Assembly (NCBI RefSeq): GCF_015624425.1
Contig: NZ_CP049919.1
Coordinates: 62,001-126,000 of the forward strand
DNA from: Roseateles sp. DAIF2
Lineage (GTDB): Bacteria > Pseudomonadota > Gammaproteobacteria > Burkholderiales > Burkholderiaceae_C
DNA: 64,000 nucleotides
Direction of reading: 5' to 3'
Both the position numbers and the translations under genes were made by a program. Below the pieces are notes generated by a model, which had not been told where the DNA came from, searched no databases, and worked only from the letters and a program-made list of their open reading frames with translations. Of the stretch, positions 8,260 to 16,241 are shown one piece after another. Each line of letters opens with the position of its first letter. Position 1 is the first letter of the stretch.

Positions 8260-9441
8260 ATGAGCGATGACCAAATGATCGACGACGACGAACGCCGGCG
8301 CCGCTGGCGCCTGGCCCTGGGCGGCGAGGCCGAGGCGAGCTGCGGCGGACTGGGCGGGGCGCTGGCCGAGATGGACCAGGCCCTGGCCGCCCTCTACGAG
8401 GCCGACGGCCCCGGCGGGCTGCGCAACCCGCGCGGCGGCCGCGGCGGATCGGCGCCGCAGGTGGCCCGCTGGCTTGGCGACATCCGCAAGTATTTCCCCA
8501 GCTCGGTGGTCCAGGTGATGCAGCGCGACGCGCTGGAACGCCTGCAGCTGCGCGACATGCTGCTGCAGCCGGAGATGCTGCAGAACATGCAGCCCGATGT
8601 GCATCTGGTCGCCCAGCTGATGGCGCTGTCGCGCGTGATCCCGCAGGGCACCAAGGAGACCGCGCGGCGGGTCGTGCGGCAGGTCGTCGATGCGCTGCTG
8701 CAGCGGCTGGAGGAGCCGATGCGCTCGGCCGTGCGCGGCGCGCTGGACCGCAGCCAGCGCAACCGGCGCCCGCGCCATGCGGAGATCGACTGGCACCGCA
8801 CCATCCGCGCCAATCTGCGCCATTGGCAGCCCGAGTACCGCACCGTGGTGCCGCAGACCCTGCTGGGCTACGGGCGCAAGGCGCGGCGGCCGCAGCGCGA
8901 GATCGTGCTGTGCATCGACCAAAGCGGCTCGATGGCCAACTCCATCGTCTACGCCAGCATCTTCGGCGCGGTGATGGCGTCGCTGCCGGCCGTGGCGACA
9001 CGGCTGGTGCTGTTCGACACCGCGGTGGTCGACATGACCGAACAGCTGGACGATCCGGTGGACCTGCTGTTCGGCGTGCAGCTCGGCGGCGGCACCGACA
9101 TCAACGGCGCGGTCGGCTACTGCCAGTCGGTGATCCGCGAGCCGCGCAACACCATCCTGGTGCTGATCTCCGACCTCTACGAGGGCGGCGTCGAGGAGAA
9201 GCTGCTGCAGCGCGCGGCCGAGCTGGTCGAGGCGGGGGTCCAGTTCATCACCCTGCTGGCCCTGAGCGACGAGGGCGCACCGGCCTATGACCATGGCCTC
9301 GCGGTCAAGCTGGCCGCGCTGGGCGTGCCCTCCTTCGCCTGCACGCCCGATGCCTTCCCGGGCCTGATGGCCGCGGCCATTCGCCGCGACGACGTGGCCG
9401 CCTGGGCCGCCGGCCAGGGCCTGGTGACCCAGGGTCGCTGA
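8260..9441 (+). CDS. vWA domain protein, MoxR partner
   Basis: A 393-residue protein whose C-terminal half is a von Willebrand factor A domain. The metal-ion-dependent adhesion site is complete: D220-x-S222-x-S224 (IDQSGS), T279 in GGGTDI, and a following Asp. The N-terminal half is charged and helical. I chose the ATG at 8260 because it follows the GGCCGAAGG stretch and begins a protein of normal length for MoxR-linked vWA proteins; an upstream open frame would run through the DUF5682 gene. vWA partners hand substrates to MoxR rings. This is the last gene of the cassette. Confidence 0.88.
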   Translation: MSDDQMIDDDERRRRWRLALGGEAEASCGGLGGALAEMDQALAALYEADGPGGLRNPRGGRGGSAPQVARWLGDIRKYFPSSVVQVMQRDALERLQLRDMLLQPEMLQNMQPDVHLVAQLMALSRVIPQGTKETARRVVRQVVDALLQRLEEPMRSAVRGALDRSQRNRRPRHAEIDWHRTIRANLRHWQPEYRTVVPQTLLGYGRKARRPQREIVLCIDQSGSMANSIVYASIFGAVMASLPAVATRLVLFDTAVVDMTEQLDDPVDLLFGVQLGGGTDINGAVGYCQSVIREPRNTILVLISDLYEGGVEEKLLQRAAELVEAGVQFITLLALSDEGAPAYDHGLAVKLAALGVPSFACTPDAFPGLMAAAIRRDDVAAWAAGQGLVTQGR

Positions 9442-9826
9442 GGCCTTTTTCTCTCGTTCTCATCGGCTCCGAAGCCGGCCACCACCTCAGTGGCCGGGCT
9501 TGGCCCTGCGCGATCGCGGCAACAAGCTTTCTTGGAATCAAGGATGCAGGTTTTCCTTGTTTCCTTACCTCCTTGTTTACCGGAATCCGGTGATTCCGAG
9601 ATACCGATTTCCTTTCCTCATCAGCGCCTTCAGCTCGGGCCGGAGAAGGCCGAAAAGCGCGCCAAAACAAGGGAGACCCCGAAAAACAGGCCGCGGAAAA
9701 CCGGCAAAAAGAGGGGAGACCCGGAAACGGCCCGCCGAAAAGGTGCGGACCGGGGCTCAAAAAAGGGGAGACCCAAAAAAACGCGCCCGACGCGCTCCGC
9801 GCCGGGCGCCGATCCGACCGTCGAAA
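9442..9826. other. 385-base non-coding stretch with repeats after the vWA gene
   Basis: This gap separates two convergent genes. It is poorer in G+C than its surroundings and purine-rich on the + strand. It holds a hairpin with arms GCCGGCCAC/GTGGCCGGGC around 9474-9502, a short hairpin CGGAATC-CGGT-GATTCCG at 9581-9598, and the triple repeat listed separately. Open frames across it on both strands lack ribosome sites and have composition typical of chance translation, so I call no gene here. Confidence 0.6.
9664..9776 (+). repeat. three direct repeats, A-rich then GGGAGACCC
   Basis: GGGAGACCC occurs at 9671-9679, 9714-9722 and 9766-9774, each time directly after an A-rich run (AAAACAA, AAAAAGAG, AAAAAAG). 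The copies are 43 and 52 bases apart, and the spacers do not match closely. Function unknown. The spacing of roughly four to five helical turns could suit protein binding, but nothing here proves it. Confidence 0.6.
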
Positions 9827-10504
9827 TCAGGCAGTCGGTAACAAAACGTTTCGCAACGCCTCGCCGACGCCGGTGGCCGATTGCGGGTTCTGGCCGGTCA
9901 CCAGGCGGCCATCGACCACCACCTGGGGCGTCCAGTCCGGCGCCGCTTCATGGCGCGCGCCGCGCTGCACCAGGGTGCTGGCCAGCAGGAAGGGCACCAC
10001 ATGCTCCAGCTGGACCGCCCGCTCCTCCTCATCGGTGAAGGCCGCGACACGCTTGCCCTGCACCAGATAGCGGCCGTCGCTCAGCCGGACGTTCACCAGC
10101 GCGGTCGGCCCATGGCACACGGCCGCCACCGCGCCGCCGGCCTCGTAGATCTCGCGCGTCAGGCGCTGCACCGCCGGGCTGTCCGGGAAGTCCCAGACCG
10201 CGCCATGGCCGCCGGCGAAGAAGATCGCCGCATAGTCCTCGGCGCGCCGGGTGTCGAGCCGATGCGTGGCGCGGATCGCCGCGCGAAAGCCCTCGTCGGC
10301 CCAGTAGCGGGCATTGGTGGCGTCGTTCAGGTCCAGGCCGTCGATCGGCGGTTCGCCGCCCTGGATGGAGGCGAACTCGACCGGGATGCCGGCCGCCTGC
10401 AGCACCGCCAGCGGGTGCGTCACCTCGCCCAGGTAGAAGCCGGTCGGCTGGCCGGTGCTGCCCTTGACGCCATGGCTGGTCAGCACGAAGAGAACGGGTT
10501 TCAT
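9827..10504 (-). CDS. DJ-1/PfpI family type 1 glutamine-amidotransferase-like protein
   Basis: A 225-residue protein of the DJ-1/PfpI superfamily, close in layout to Hsp31-like chaperone/glyoxalase members. It starts MKPVLFVLTSHG and has the nucleophile elbow AAVCHGPTAL with the reactive cysteine, and FFAGGHGAVWDFPDS upstream of it. Such proteins act as glyoxalase III/deglycase-type or stress enzymes in the cytoplasm. A GGAGAT lies just before the ATG at 10504; an in-frame upstream ATG would reach into the promoter of the divergent LysR gene and is unlikely. It is probably the target of that regulator. Confidence 0.88.
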   Translation of the reverse strand: MKPVLFVLTSHGVKGSTGQPTGFYLGEVTHPLAVLQAAGIPVEFASIQGGEPPIDGLDLNDATNARYWADEGFRAAIRATHRLDTRRAEDYAAIFFAGGHGAVWDFPDSPAVQRLTREIYEAGGAVAAVCHGPTALVNVRLSDGRYLVQGKRVAAFTDEEERAVQLEHVVPFLLASTLVQRGARHEAAPDWTPQVVVDGRLVTGQNPQSATGVGEALRNVLLPTA

Positions 10505-10549
10505 GATCGGGGATCTCCGTTGGTTGATGCGATGGGATCCACTGTATTG

Positions 10550-10566
10550 ATCGCTTCTGCGGCGAT
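10550..10566. promoter_or_regulatory. candidate LysR operator (inverted repeat)
   Basis: ATCGC-N7-GCGAT lies in the 110-base gap between the divergent DJ-1 and LysR genes, where LysR-type regulators normally bind. The dyad is short, so this is a candidate only. Confidence 0.4.
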
Positions 10567-10614
10567 AAACTGGCTCGGCGCGAAATGATTTGTTCTTGAA
10601 AGGCAAGAAGCAGG

Positions 10615-11577
10615 ATGAGCCAGGGCCGCCGTTTCGAGCACCTGAACGATGTCGAGGCCCTGCTGCAGGTGGTGGACCGGGGCTCGATCAGCGCGGCCGC
10701 GGTGGCCTTCGGCACCACGCCCTCGGTGATCAGCCGCGCGATCGCGCGGCTGGAGGCGCGCCTGGGCGTGCAGCTGCTGCGCCGCAGTACAAGGCGCCAG
10801 AGCCTGACCGAGGCCGGGCGCGACTACCTGGAGCAGGCGCGCCAGGCCTTTGCGCTGATCGCCGAGGCCGAGAACGCGGTGCAGGGCAGCCAGCAGGCGC
10901 TCAGCGGCCGGGTGCGGCTCAGCGTGCCCACCACCTACGGCCATTACCGCCTGCCGCGCCTGCTGGAGGGCTTCGTGCACCGGCATCCGCAGGTGCAGGT
11001 CGAGCTGAGCATCGCGAACCGCAATGTGGACCTGGTGTCCGAGGGCTTCGACCTGGCGATCCGCCTAGGCCAGCTACCCGACAGCGGCCTGGTCGCGCGC
11101 AAGCTGGAGGACGCGCCGCTGCGCCTGGTCGCCTCGCCCGCCTATCTGGCGCGCAAGGGCATGCCGGCGACGCTGGAGCAGCTGCAGCGGGATGGGCATT
11201 GCTGCCTGGCCTTCGTGATGCCCAGCACCGGCCGGCTCGCGCCCTGGCTGCTGCGCGATGCGCAGGGCGCGGCGCTGGACTGGCTGCCGCCGGCGGCGCT
11301 GCGGGTCGAGGACGATGTGCTGGGCCTGGTGTCGCTGGCGGAGCAGGGCCTGGGCATCTGCCAGAGCTATGACTTCGTGGTCGCCGAGCGGCTGCGGCGC
11401 GGCAGCCTGGTCGAGCTGCTGCCGGCCGCCAGCGGGCGCACGCGGCCATTCTCGCTGCTGTATGCGCCGCATCGCCGGCTGGCGGCGGCCTCGCGCGCGC
11501 TGATCGAACATCTGGGCATGGCGGCCGAGGCTTTACATCGGGCCGGCGGGCCGGGGGCCTCGGGCGGCACGGGATAA
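10615..11577 (+). CDS. LysR-family transcriptional regulator
   Basis: A 320-residue regulator. Residues 1-60 form the winged helix-turn-helix (LLQVVDRGSISAAAVAFGTT and the following SVISRAIARLEARLGVQLL), and the rest is the effector-binding domain. It is divergent from the DJ-1 gene, the classic layout for a LysR gene and its target; paralogues in this arrangement often control oxidoreductase or stress genes. The stop codon TAA shares its last base with the next start, so the lipoprotein gene may be co-transcribed. Confidence 0.92.
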   Translation: MSQGRRFEHLNDVEALLQVVDRGSISAAAVAFGTTPSVISRAIARLEARLGVQLLRRSTRRQSLTEAGRDYLEQARQAFALIAEAENAVQGSQQALSGRVRLSVPTTYGHYRLPRLLEGFVHRHPQVQVELSIANRNVDLVSEGFDLAIRLGQLPDSGLVARKLEDAPLRLVASPAYLARKGMPATLEQLQRDGHCCLAFVMPSTGRLAPWLLRDAQGAALDWLPPAALRVEDDVLGLVSLAEQGLGICQSYDFVVAERLRRGSLVELLPAASGRTRPFSLLYAPHRRLAAASRALIEHLGMAAEALHRAGGPGASGGTG

Positions 11578-12200
11578 TGCCGGCCATGCCGACCAAGACG
11601 ACGACGCCCCTGCGGCGGTCCGCTGCCTGCCTCATCGGCCTGCTGAGCGCCCTCGCGCTGGCCGGCTGCGCGGTGCTGGACTCCGCCGCCGGCTCGCGCC
11701 CGCGCAAGCCGGTCTACCAGAACGAACGTTTTCAGGCCGACGAGACCTTCTCGCGCCTGTTCGACGCCAGCCTCGACGAGACCTGCGAGGCCGCGCGGCG
11801 CGCGCTGCTGAGCCAGGGCTATGTGATCAGCCAGGCCGGCGGCGGCCTGGTGAACGGCAGCAAGCGCTTCCAGCCCGAGGGCGAGGTGCATGTGGAGATC
11901 AGCTTCAACATCGTCTGCGTGCCCGATGGCCGCGGCGAGCAGCTCTCCACCGCCTATGTCTCGGCGCAGCAGGACCGCTACGTGCTCAAGAAGAACCCGA
12001 ACTCGACCAGCATCGGCGTCAGCGCGATCGGCTCGATCTCGATGCCGCTGTCCTCGACCCAGGACTCGCTGGTCAAGGTCGCCTCCGAGACCATCCCGGC
12101 CGGCGAGTTCTACGACCGCTTCTTCGCGCTGATGCAGCGCCTGGTGCTCGAGCAGAACGCGGACCGGACGGCCGCGGCCGCGGCCACCGCCTCGCGCTGA
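11577..12200 (+). CDS. DUF2242 family lipoprotein
   Basis: A 207-residue protein with an N-terminal signal peptide ending in a lipobox (LALAGC), so it should be lipid-anchored in the envelope. The body matches what I recall of DUF2242, a betaproteobacterial lipoprotein family of unknown function, with KPVYQNERFQ and SSTQDSLVKVASETIPAGEF. The first ATG overlaps the LysR stop; a second ATG nine bases on (11586) would give the same mature protein and has equal merit. Convergent with the sigma factor gene only 15 bases away. Confidence 0.85.
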   Translation: MPAMPTKTTTPLRRSAACLIGLLSALALAGCAVLDSAAGSRPRKPVYQNERFQADETFSRLFDASLDETCEAARRALLSQGYVISQAGGGLVNGSKRFQPEGEVHVEISFNIVCVPDGRGEQLSTAYVSAQQDRYVLKKNPNSTSIGVSAIGSISMPLSSTQDSLVKVASETIPAGEFYDRFFALMQRLVLEQNADRTAAAAATASR

Positions 12201-12215
12201 CAGGGCGCCGGGCGC

Positions 12216-13529
12216 TCAGCCGCCGCCTTTAGCCGCCTCCATCGCCCGCGCCATCAGCAGCGCCCGCTCGCGGGCGTTGCGCGTCATCTGCGCGGCGCGT
12301 TCGAACTCGTCGCGGGCCTCGGCGCCGCGGCCCAGCTTCAGCAGCAGGTCGCCGCGAACGCTGGGCAGCCAGTGGTAGCCCTGCAGCTGCTTGTCGCCGC
12401 CCAGCTCGTCGACCAGGGCCAGCGCCGCCGCCGGACCGTAGGCCATGCCCACCGCGACCGCGCGGTTCAGCGCGACGACCGGGGAGGGCATCAGGCGGTA
12501 CAGCGCGTCGTAGAGCGCAACGATGCCGGCCCAGTCGGTGTCCTCGGCGCGCTTGGCGCGTGCATGGCAGGCGGCGATCGCGGCCTGCAGCGCATAGGGG
12601 CCGCGCTCGCTGCCCTCGGTGCGCGCCAGCGCGGCCAGGCCGCGGCGGATCAGCAGCGGGTCCCATCGGCTGCGGTCCTGCTCCAGCAGCAGCACCGGCT
12701 TGCCCTCGGCATCGGTGCGCGCATGCTGGCGCGAGGCCTGGATCTCCAGCAACGCCACCAGGCCCTGCACCTCGCCCTCCTCAGGCGCCAGGCCGGCCAG
12801 CACGCGCGCCAGGCGCAGCGCCTCCTCGCAGAGGTCGGCGCGCATCCAGTCGTCGCCAGCGGTGGCGGCATAGCCCTCGTTGAAGATCAGGTAGACCACC
12901 TCCAGCACCGAGGCCAGCCGCTCGGCGCGCGCCTCGCCGCGCGGCACCTCGAAGGGCACGCCGGCGTCCTTCAGGCTGCGCTTGGCGCGCACGATGCGCT
13001 GCGCGATCGTGGCCTCGCTGGCCAGGAAGGCGCGGGCGATCTCGTCGGTGCTCAGGCCGCCCAGCAGGCGCAGGGTCAGCGCGACGCGCGCCTCGGTGGA
13101 CAGCACCGGGTGGCAGGCGGTGAAGATCAGGCTCAGCAGGTCGTCGCCGATATCGTCCTGGCGCGCCGCGTCGAGCGCGTCGACGAAGTCAGGGGTGTGG
13201 TCGATCTGCAGGGTCGCCATCTCCTGGCCCAGCTCCTCTTCCTTGCGCGCATGCAGCACATGGGCGCGATGCTGGTCCAGGGCGCGGTTCTTGGCGGTGG
13301 TCATCAGCCAGGCCGCCGGGTTGTCCGGCAGACCCTTCTCGGGCCAATGCTCGAGCGCGGCCACCAGCGCGTCCTGCGCCAGCTCCTCGGCCAGGCCGAC
13401 GTCGCGCGTGATGCGCGCGACGGCGGCGATGATCTTGGCGGCCTCGATGCGCCAGACCGCCTCGATCGCGCGGCGAGCCTCGCGCTCGCCGCCCGTCTTC
13501 TTCTCTTCTTCTTCCGGGCGAGACGCCAT
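12216..13529 (-). CDS. ECF42-group RNA polymerase sigma factor with C-terminal TPR-like region
   Basis: A 437-residue protein, much longer than ordinary ECF sigma factors. Residues 20-190 hold sigma region 2 (AEELAQDALVAALEHWPEKG, PAAWLMTTAKNRALD) and region 4 (LRLLGGLSTDEIARAFLAS, TIAQRIVRAKRSLKD). The long C-terminal extension with helical repeats and the DUF6596-type NEGYAATAGDD segment is the mark of the ECF42 group, which has no anti-sigma factor and is known to be linked to DGPF/YCII proteins. It is the last gene of a YCII-SRPBCC-VOC-sigma operon; only four bases separate it from the VOC stop. The sigma factor probably reads the TGTCGA promoters described below. Confidence 0.92.
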   Translation of the reverse strand: MASRPEEEEKKTGGEREARRAIEAVWRIEAAKIIAAVARITRDVGLAEELAQDALVAALEHWPEKGLPDNPAAWLMTTAKNRALDQHRAHVLHARKEEELGQEMATLQIDHTPDFVDALDAARQDDIGDDLLSLIFTACHPVLSTEARVALTLRLLGGLSTDEIARAFLASEATIAQRIVRAKRSLKDAGVPFEVPRGEARAERLASVLEVVYLIFNEGYAATAGDDWMRADLCEEALRLARVLAGLAPEEGEVQGLVALLEIQASRQHARTDAEGKPVLLLEQDRSRWDPLLIRRGLAALARTEGSERGPYALQAAIAACHARAKRAEDTDWAGIVALYDALYRLMPSPVVALNRAVAVGMAYGPAAALALVDELGGDKQLQGYHWLPSVRGDLLLKLGRGAEARDEFERAAQMTRNARERALLMARAMEAAKGGG

Positions 13530-13533
13530 CCGA

Positions 13534-13947
13534 TCAGCCCTGCTTGGCCTGCTCGATGTCGCCCATGTGCATCAGCTCCCAGGTGTGGCCGTCCAGATCC
13601 TCGAAGCCATGGCTGTACATGAAGCCCAGGTCCTGCGGTGCGCGCGGCACCTTGCCGCCGGCGGCCACCGCCTTGGCGACCAGGGTGTCGACCTCCTGGC
13701 GGCTGGCGCAGGAAAGGCAGGTCAGGGTCTCGATGCTTTCATGCGCATTGGCGATCGGCTTCTGGCCGATGAAGCTCTTGAAGAAGTCCTCGACCAGCAG
13801 CATCGCGAAGAGGTTCTCGCCCAGCACCAGGCAGGCGGCCTGCTCGTTGCTGAAGTCGGGGTTGAAGCGGTAGCCCAGCGCCTCGAAGAAGCCGCGCGTG
13901 CGGGCCATGTTCTTGATCGGCAGGTTGACGAAGATCTGTTGATGCAT
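13534..13947 (-). CDS. VOC family (glyoxalase/bleomycin-resistance-like) protein
   Basis: A 137-residue vicinal-oxygen-chelate fold protein: paired beta-alpha-beta-beta-beta units, starting MHQQIFVNLPIKNMARTRGF and ending in GFEDLDGHTWELMHM, where the final acidic residue is the usual metal ligand. Substrate is unknown. It lies between the SRPBCC and sigma factor genes in the ECF42 operon, in line with other ECF42 loci that carry such small enzymes or ligand binders. Confidence 0.88.
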   Translation of the reverse strand: MHQQIFVNLPIKNMARTRGFFEALGYRFNPDFSNEQAACLVLGENLFAMLLVEDFFKSFIGQKPIANAHESIETLTCLSCASRQEVDTLVAKAVAAGGKVPRAPQDLGFMYSHGFEDLDGHTWELMHMGDIEQAKQG

Positions 13948-14013
13948 GGTGAAAACTCCCTGTGGGTTGGTTGAAGGATAAGGAGAAAGGAAACTTGGTT
14001 GGAGGACGCCGGC

Positions 14014-14544
14014 TCAGGCGCCCTGTTCGGCGATCTGCTTCAGATGGCCCAGGCCGTCCTCGAAGTCGCGGCCGATCATGCGGTCCATGCTGACGAACAC
14101 GCCGATCAGCTTGGACAGGAAGGGTGTCGGGCCCTCCATGCTCCAGCGCACCTCGGTGGCGCCGCCGGCGCTGTGCAGCGCGAACTCGGCGCGGTTCTGC
14201 GCCTGGAAGGGCTTGATGAAGTCCAGCTTCATCGCGACCTTCCGGCCGGGCTGGACCTGGGTGATCTCCATGCGGCCGGTGCCGACCTTGGCGCTCTCCC
14301 AGCCGTAGGCCGCGCCGACGCCGGCCGTCGTGCCGCCGAAGGTGCCCTTCAGGCCCGGGTCCTTGCGTTCCCAGGGATTCCAGCGCTTGAGCTGCTGCAG
14401 GTCGTTGATCAGGGCATAGACCCGCTCGGGCGAGGCCTGGATGCGGGCGCTGCGCTCGACGCGGAAGCTGTCGGGGCGGGTGGCGGCGTAGATCAGCAGC
14501 AGCGCGAGGGCGGCAAGGATCACGAGGGCGAGGGTCTGGAACAT
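14014..14544 (-). CDS. SRPBCC family protein with N-terminal membrane segment
   Basis: A 176-residue protein. Residues 4-22 are a hydrophobic helix (LALVILAALALLLIYAA), followed by a START/SRPBCC ligand-binding fold (RSARIQASPERVYALINDL, LKRWNPWERKDP, MDRMIGRDFEDGLGHLKQ). Members of this fold bind hydrophobic ligands or act as polyketide-cyclase-like proteins; the substrate here is unknown. The helix probably anchors it in the inner membrane. Second gene of the ECF42 operon. Confidence 0.87.
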   Translation of the reverse strand: MFQTLALVILAALALLLIYAATRPDSFRVERSARIQASPERVYALINDLQQLKRWNPWERKDPGLKGTFGGTTAGVGAAYGWESAKVGTGRMEITQVQPGRKVAMKLDFIKPFQAQNRAEFALHSAGGATEVRWSMEGPTPFLSKLIGVFVSMDRMIGRDFEDGLGHLKQIAEQGA

Positions 14545-14646
14545 GGTGTGGGCTCCTGGTATCGGTGGTGGTCTGTCTTGGAACCTGGGCGGGATGGTGA
14601 GGGGTGGTCGTGTCGGAATTTGTCAGTGGTACTTTTCCGGTGGCGC

Positions 14647-15030
14647 TCAGGCGGAAACCTCGAAGTCCTCCACCTCGTAGAGCTGGCGCAGCTCGATCTC
14701 GCCGCCCGAGCCTTGCTTGCCGAAGGGGGCCGGGAAGCGCCGCGCCCATTCCATCGCCTCCTCGCGGGAGCGCACCTGGATCAGGGTGTAGCCGGCGATC
14801 AGCTCCTTGGTCTCGGCGAAGGGGCCGTCGACCACCTGGCGCTTGTTGTCCTGGTAGCGGATGCGCCAGCCGTCGCGGCTGGGGCGCAGGCCGGCCGCGT
14901 CCAGCAGCACGCCGGCCTTGGCCAGCTCCTCGTGGAAGGCGCCCATCTCGACCATCAGCTCGTCGTCGGGCTTGGGCAGCACGCCCGCTTCGCTCTGGGC
15001 CGTGGCGCGAACAATGATCATGAATCGCAT
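14647..15030 (-). CDS. YCII-related (DGPF domain) protein
   Basis: A 127-residue protein with the DGPF signature (VVDGPFAETKELIAGY). The ATG at 15030 is chosen because AGGAGA stands at the right distance; a longer in-frame start would lie in the promoter. DGPF proteins are characteristic companions of ECF42 sigma factors; their reaction is not known, though the YCII fold can form dimeric alpha-beta barrels that bind small molecules. First gene of the operon and so directly under the promoter at 15090-15118. Confidence 0.9.
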   Translation of the reverse strand: MRFMIIVRATAQSEAGVLPKPDDELMVEMGAFHEELAKAGVLLDAAGLRPSRDGWRIRYQDNKRQVVDGPFAETKELIAGYTLIQVRSREEAMEWARRFPAPFGKQGSGGEIELRQLYEVEDFEVSA

Positions 15031-15089
15031 CGTGCTTCTCCTGGTGCTTGTTGTCTGTCGCTCGGGCCGCCCATCGGCCCTCTGATCAC

Positions 15090-15118
15090 ACGACGGGCGG
15101 CCGACGGCGAGATCGACA
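15090..15118 (-). promoter_or_regulatory. putative ECF42 promoter of the YCII-SRPBCC-VOC-sigma operon
   Basis: Read on the minus strand: -35 TGTCGA (15118-15113), 17-base spacer, -10 CGTCGT (15095-15090). TGTCGA and a CGTC-type -10 match the ECF42 promoter I recall from actinobacterial work. The -10 lies about 60 bases upstream of the YCII start. An identical TGTCGA-N17-CGTCGT stands in front of the second SRPBCC-VOC-YCII operon (26543-26571). Confidence 0.7.
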
Positions 15119-15213
15119 GGAATTTCAAGAATCAAGGGTTTACACCTAGATCGCCGGTGAAACGACCCGCGTGCGAATGGCGTGCGGCATACGTACTGGT
15201 TAACGCCAATGTA

Positions 15214-15230
15214 TTGCTGAAATACAGCAA
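15214..15230. promoter_or_regulatory. candidate operator upstream of the TRAP/catabolic operon
   Basis: TTGCTG-AAATA-CAGCAA is a perfect 6-base inverted repeat in an AT-rich patch in front of the DapA-like gene, followed by the palindrome AAATATATTT at 15229-15238. This is the only AT-rich stretch in the 277-base gap and fits a promoter with an overlapping repressor site. The regulator is not encoded nearby. Confidence 0.5.
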
Positions 15231-15307
15231 ATATATTTAAACCAGTTCTTCGCGGTGAGCCCTAGCCGGGGCCCGCCGCTCCACCGACCCGACAGGAGTA
15301 GACCTTC

Positions 15308-16231
15308 ATGAGCCAAGCCCACCAGCCGCGCTGGACCGGCATCTTCCCCGCCGTCACCACCAAGTTCCATGCCGACGAACGCATCGACGCCGAAGGCACC
15401 GCCAAGCACATCGACTTCCAGATCCGCAACGGCATCCATGGCGTCGTCACCTGCGGCTCGCTGGGCGAGGCCAGCACCCTGAGCCTGGAGGAAAAGGTCG
15501 AGGTGGCGCGCATCGCGCTGCAGGCCGCCGAGGGCCGCGTGCCGGTGCTGGCCAATGTCTCGGAGACCAGCACCCGCGAGGCGCTGCGCTACATCGAGGC
15601 CTGCAACAAGGTCGGCGTGGCCGGCTATATGGTGATGCCCTCGGTCATCTATGTGGCCGACGCCCGCGAGGCGATGCTGAACGTGCGCGCGATGGCCGAG
15701 GCCGCGCAGCAGCCCATCATGGTCTACAACAACCCGGTGGCCTACCGCGTGGACCTGAAGCCGGAGCACATGCAGGAGCTGGCCGACTGCAAGTGGATCG
15801 CCGCGATCAAGGAAAGCACCGGCGACATCCGCCGCATCACCGACCTGCGCAATGCGCTGGGCGACCGCTACCAGCTCTTCTGCGGCGTGGACGACCTCGC
15901 CTATGAGGCCCTGGCCCTGGGCGCCGACGGCCTGCTGGCCGGCGTGGGCTGCACCTTCCCGCGCGAGACCGTGGCCCTGTTCGAGCTGATGAAGGCCGGC
16001 CAATGGGCCGAGGCGCTGAAGCTCTACCAATGGATGACGCCGATGCTGCACCTCGATGTGTCGAACAAGCTGGTGCAGAACCTGAAGCTGATCGACGTGC
16101 TGGCCGGTGTCGGTAGCGAGCACATGCGCAAGCCGCGCCTGCCGCTGATCGGCGGGGAGCGCGCCTTCATCACCGCGGTGGTGGAAAAGGCACTGGCCTC
16201 CCGTCCCGCCAAATACCAATCCGTCGCCTGA
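15308..16231 (+). CDS. DapA-family (dihydrodipicolinate synthase-like) lyase or dehydratase
   Basis: A 307-residue (beta/alpha)8 barrel of the DHDPS/N-acetylneuraminate lyase family. The Schiff-base lysine is K168 (AAIKESTGD), the tyrosine partner Y140 (MVYNNP), and the substrate loop reads CGSLGEAST. AGGAG precedes the ATG. Family members act on 2-keto acids. Being in one operon with TRAP genes and a ketoglutarate-semialdehyde-type dehydrogenase, likely substrates are keto-deoxy sugar acids (glucarate or arabinonate routes) or 1-pyrroline-4-hydroxy-2-carboxylate from hydroxyproline; these all end at alpha-ketoglutarate semialdehyde. The sequence alone does not decide. Confidence 0.87.
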   Translation: MSQAHQPRWTGIFPAVTTKFHADERIDAEGTAKHIDFQIRNGIHGVVTCGSLGEASTLSLEEKVEVARIALQAAEGRVPVLANVSETSTREALRYIEACNKVGVAGYMVMPSVIYVADAREAMLNVRAMAEAAQQPIMVYNNPVAYRVDLKPEHMQELADCKWIAAIKESTGDIRRITDLRNALGDRYQLFCGVDDLAYEALALGADGLLAGVGCTFPRETVALFELMKAGQWAEALKLYQWMTPMLHLDVSNKLVQNLKLIDVLAGVGSEHMRKPRLPLIGGERAFITAVVEKALASRPAKYQSVA

Positions 16232-16241
16232 GGACTGCGCC

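Noticed and set aside
9490..10038. Open frames through the 9.4-9.8 kb gap, basic and repetitive products
   Set aside because: The apparent repeats in the products come from the GGGAGACCC DNA repeat; no ribosome site and no domain are present.
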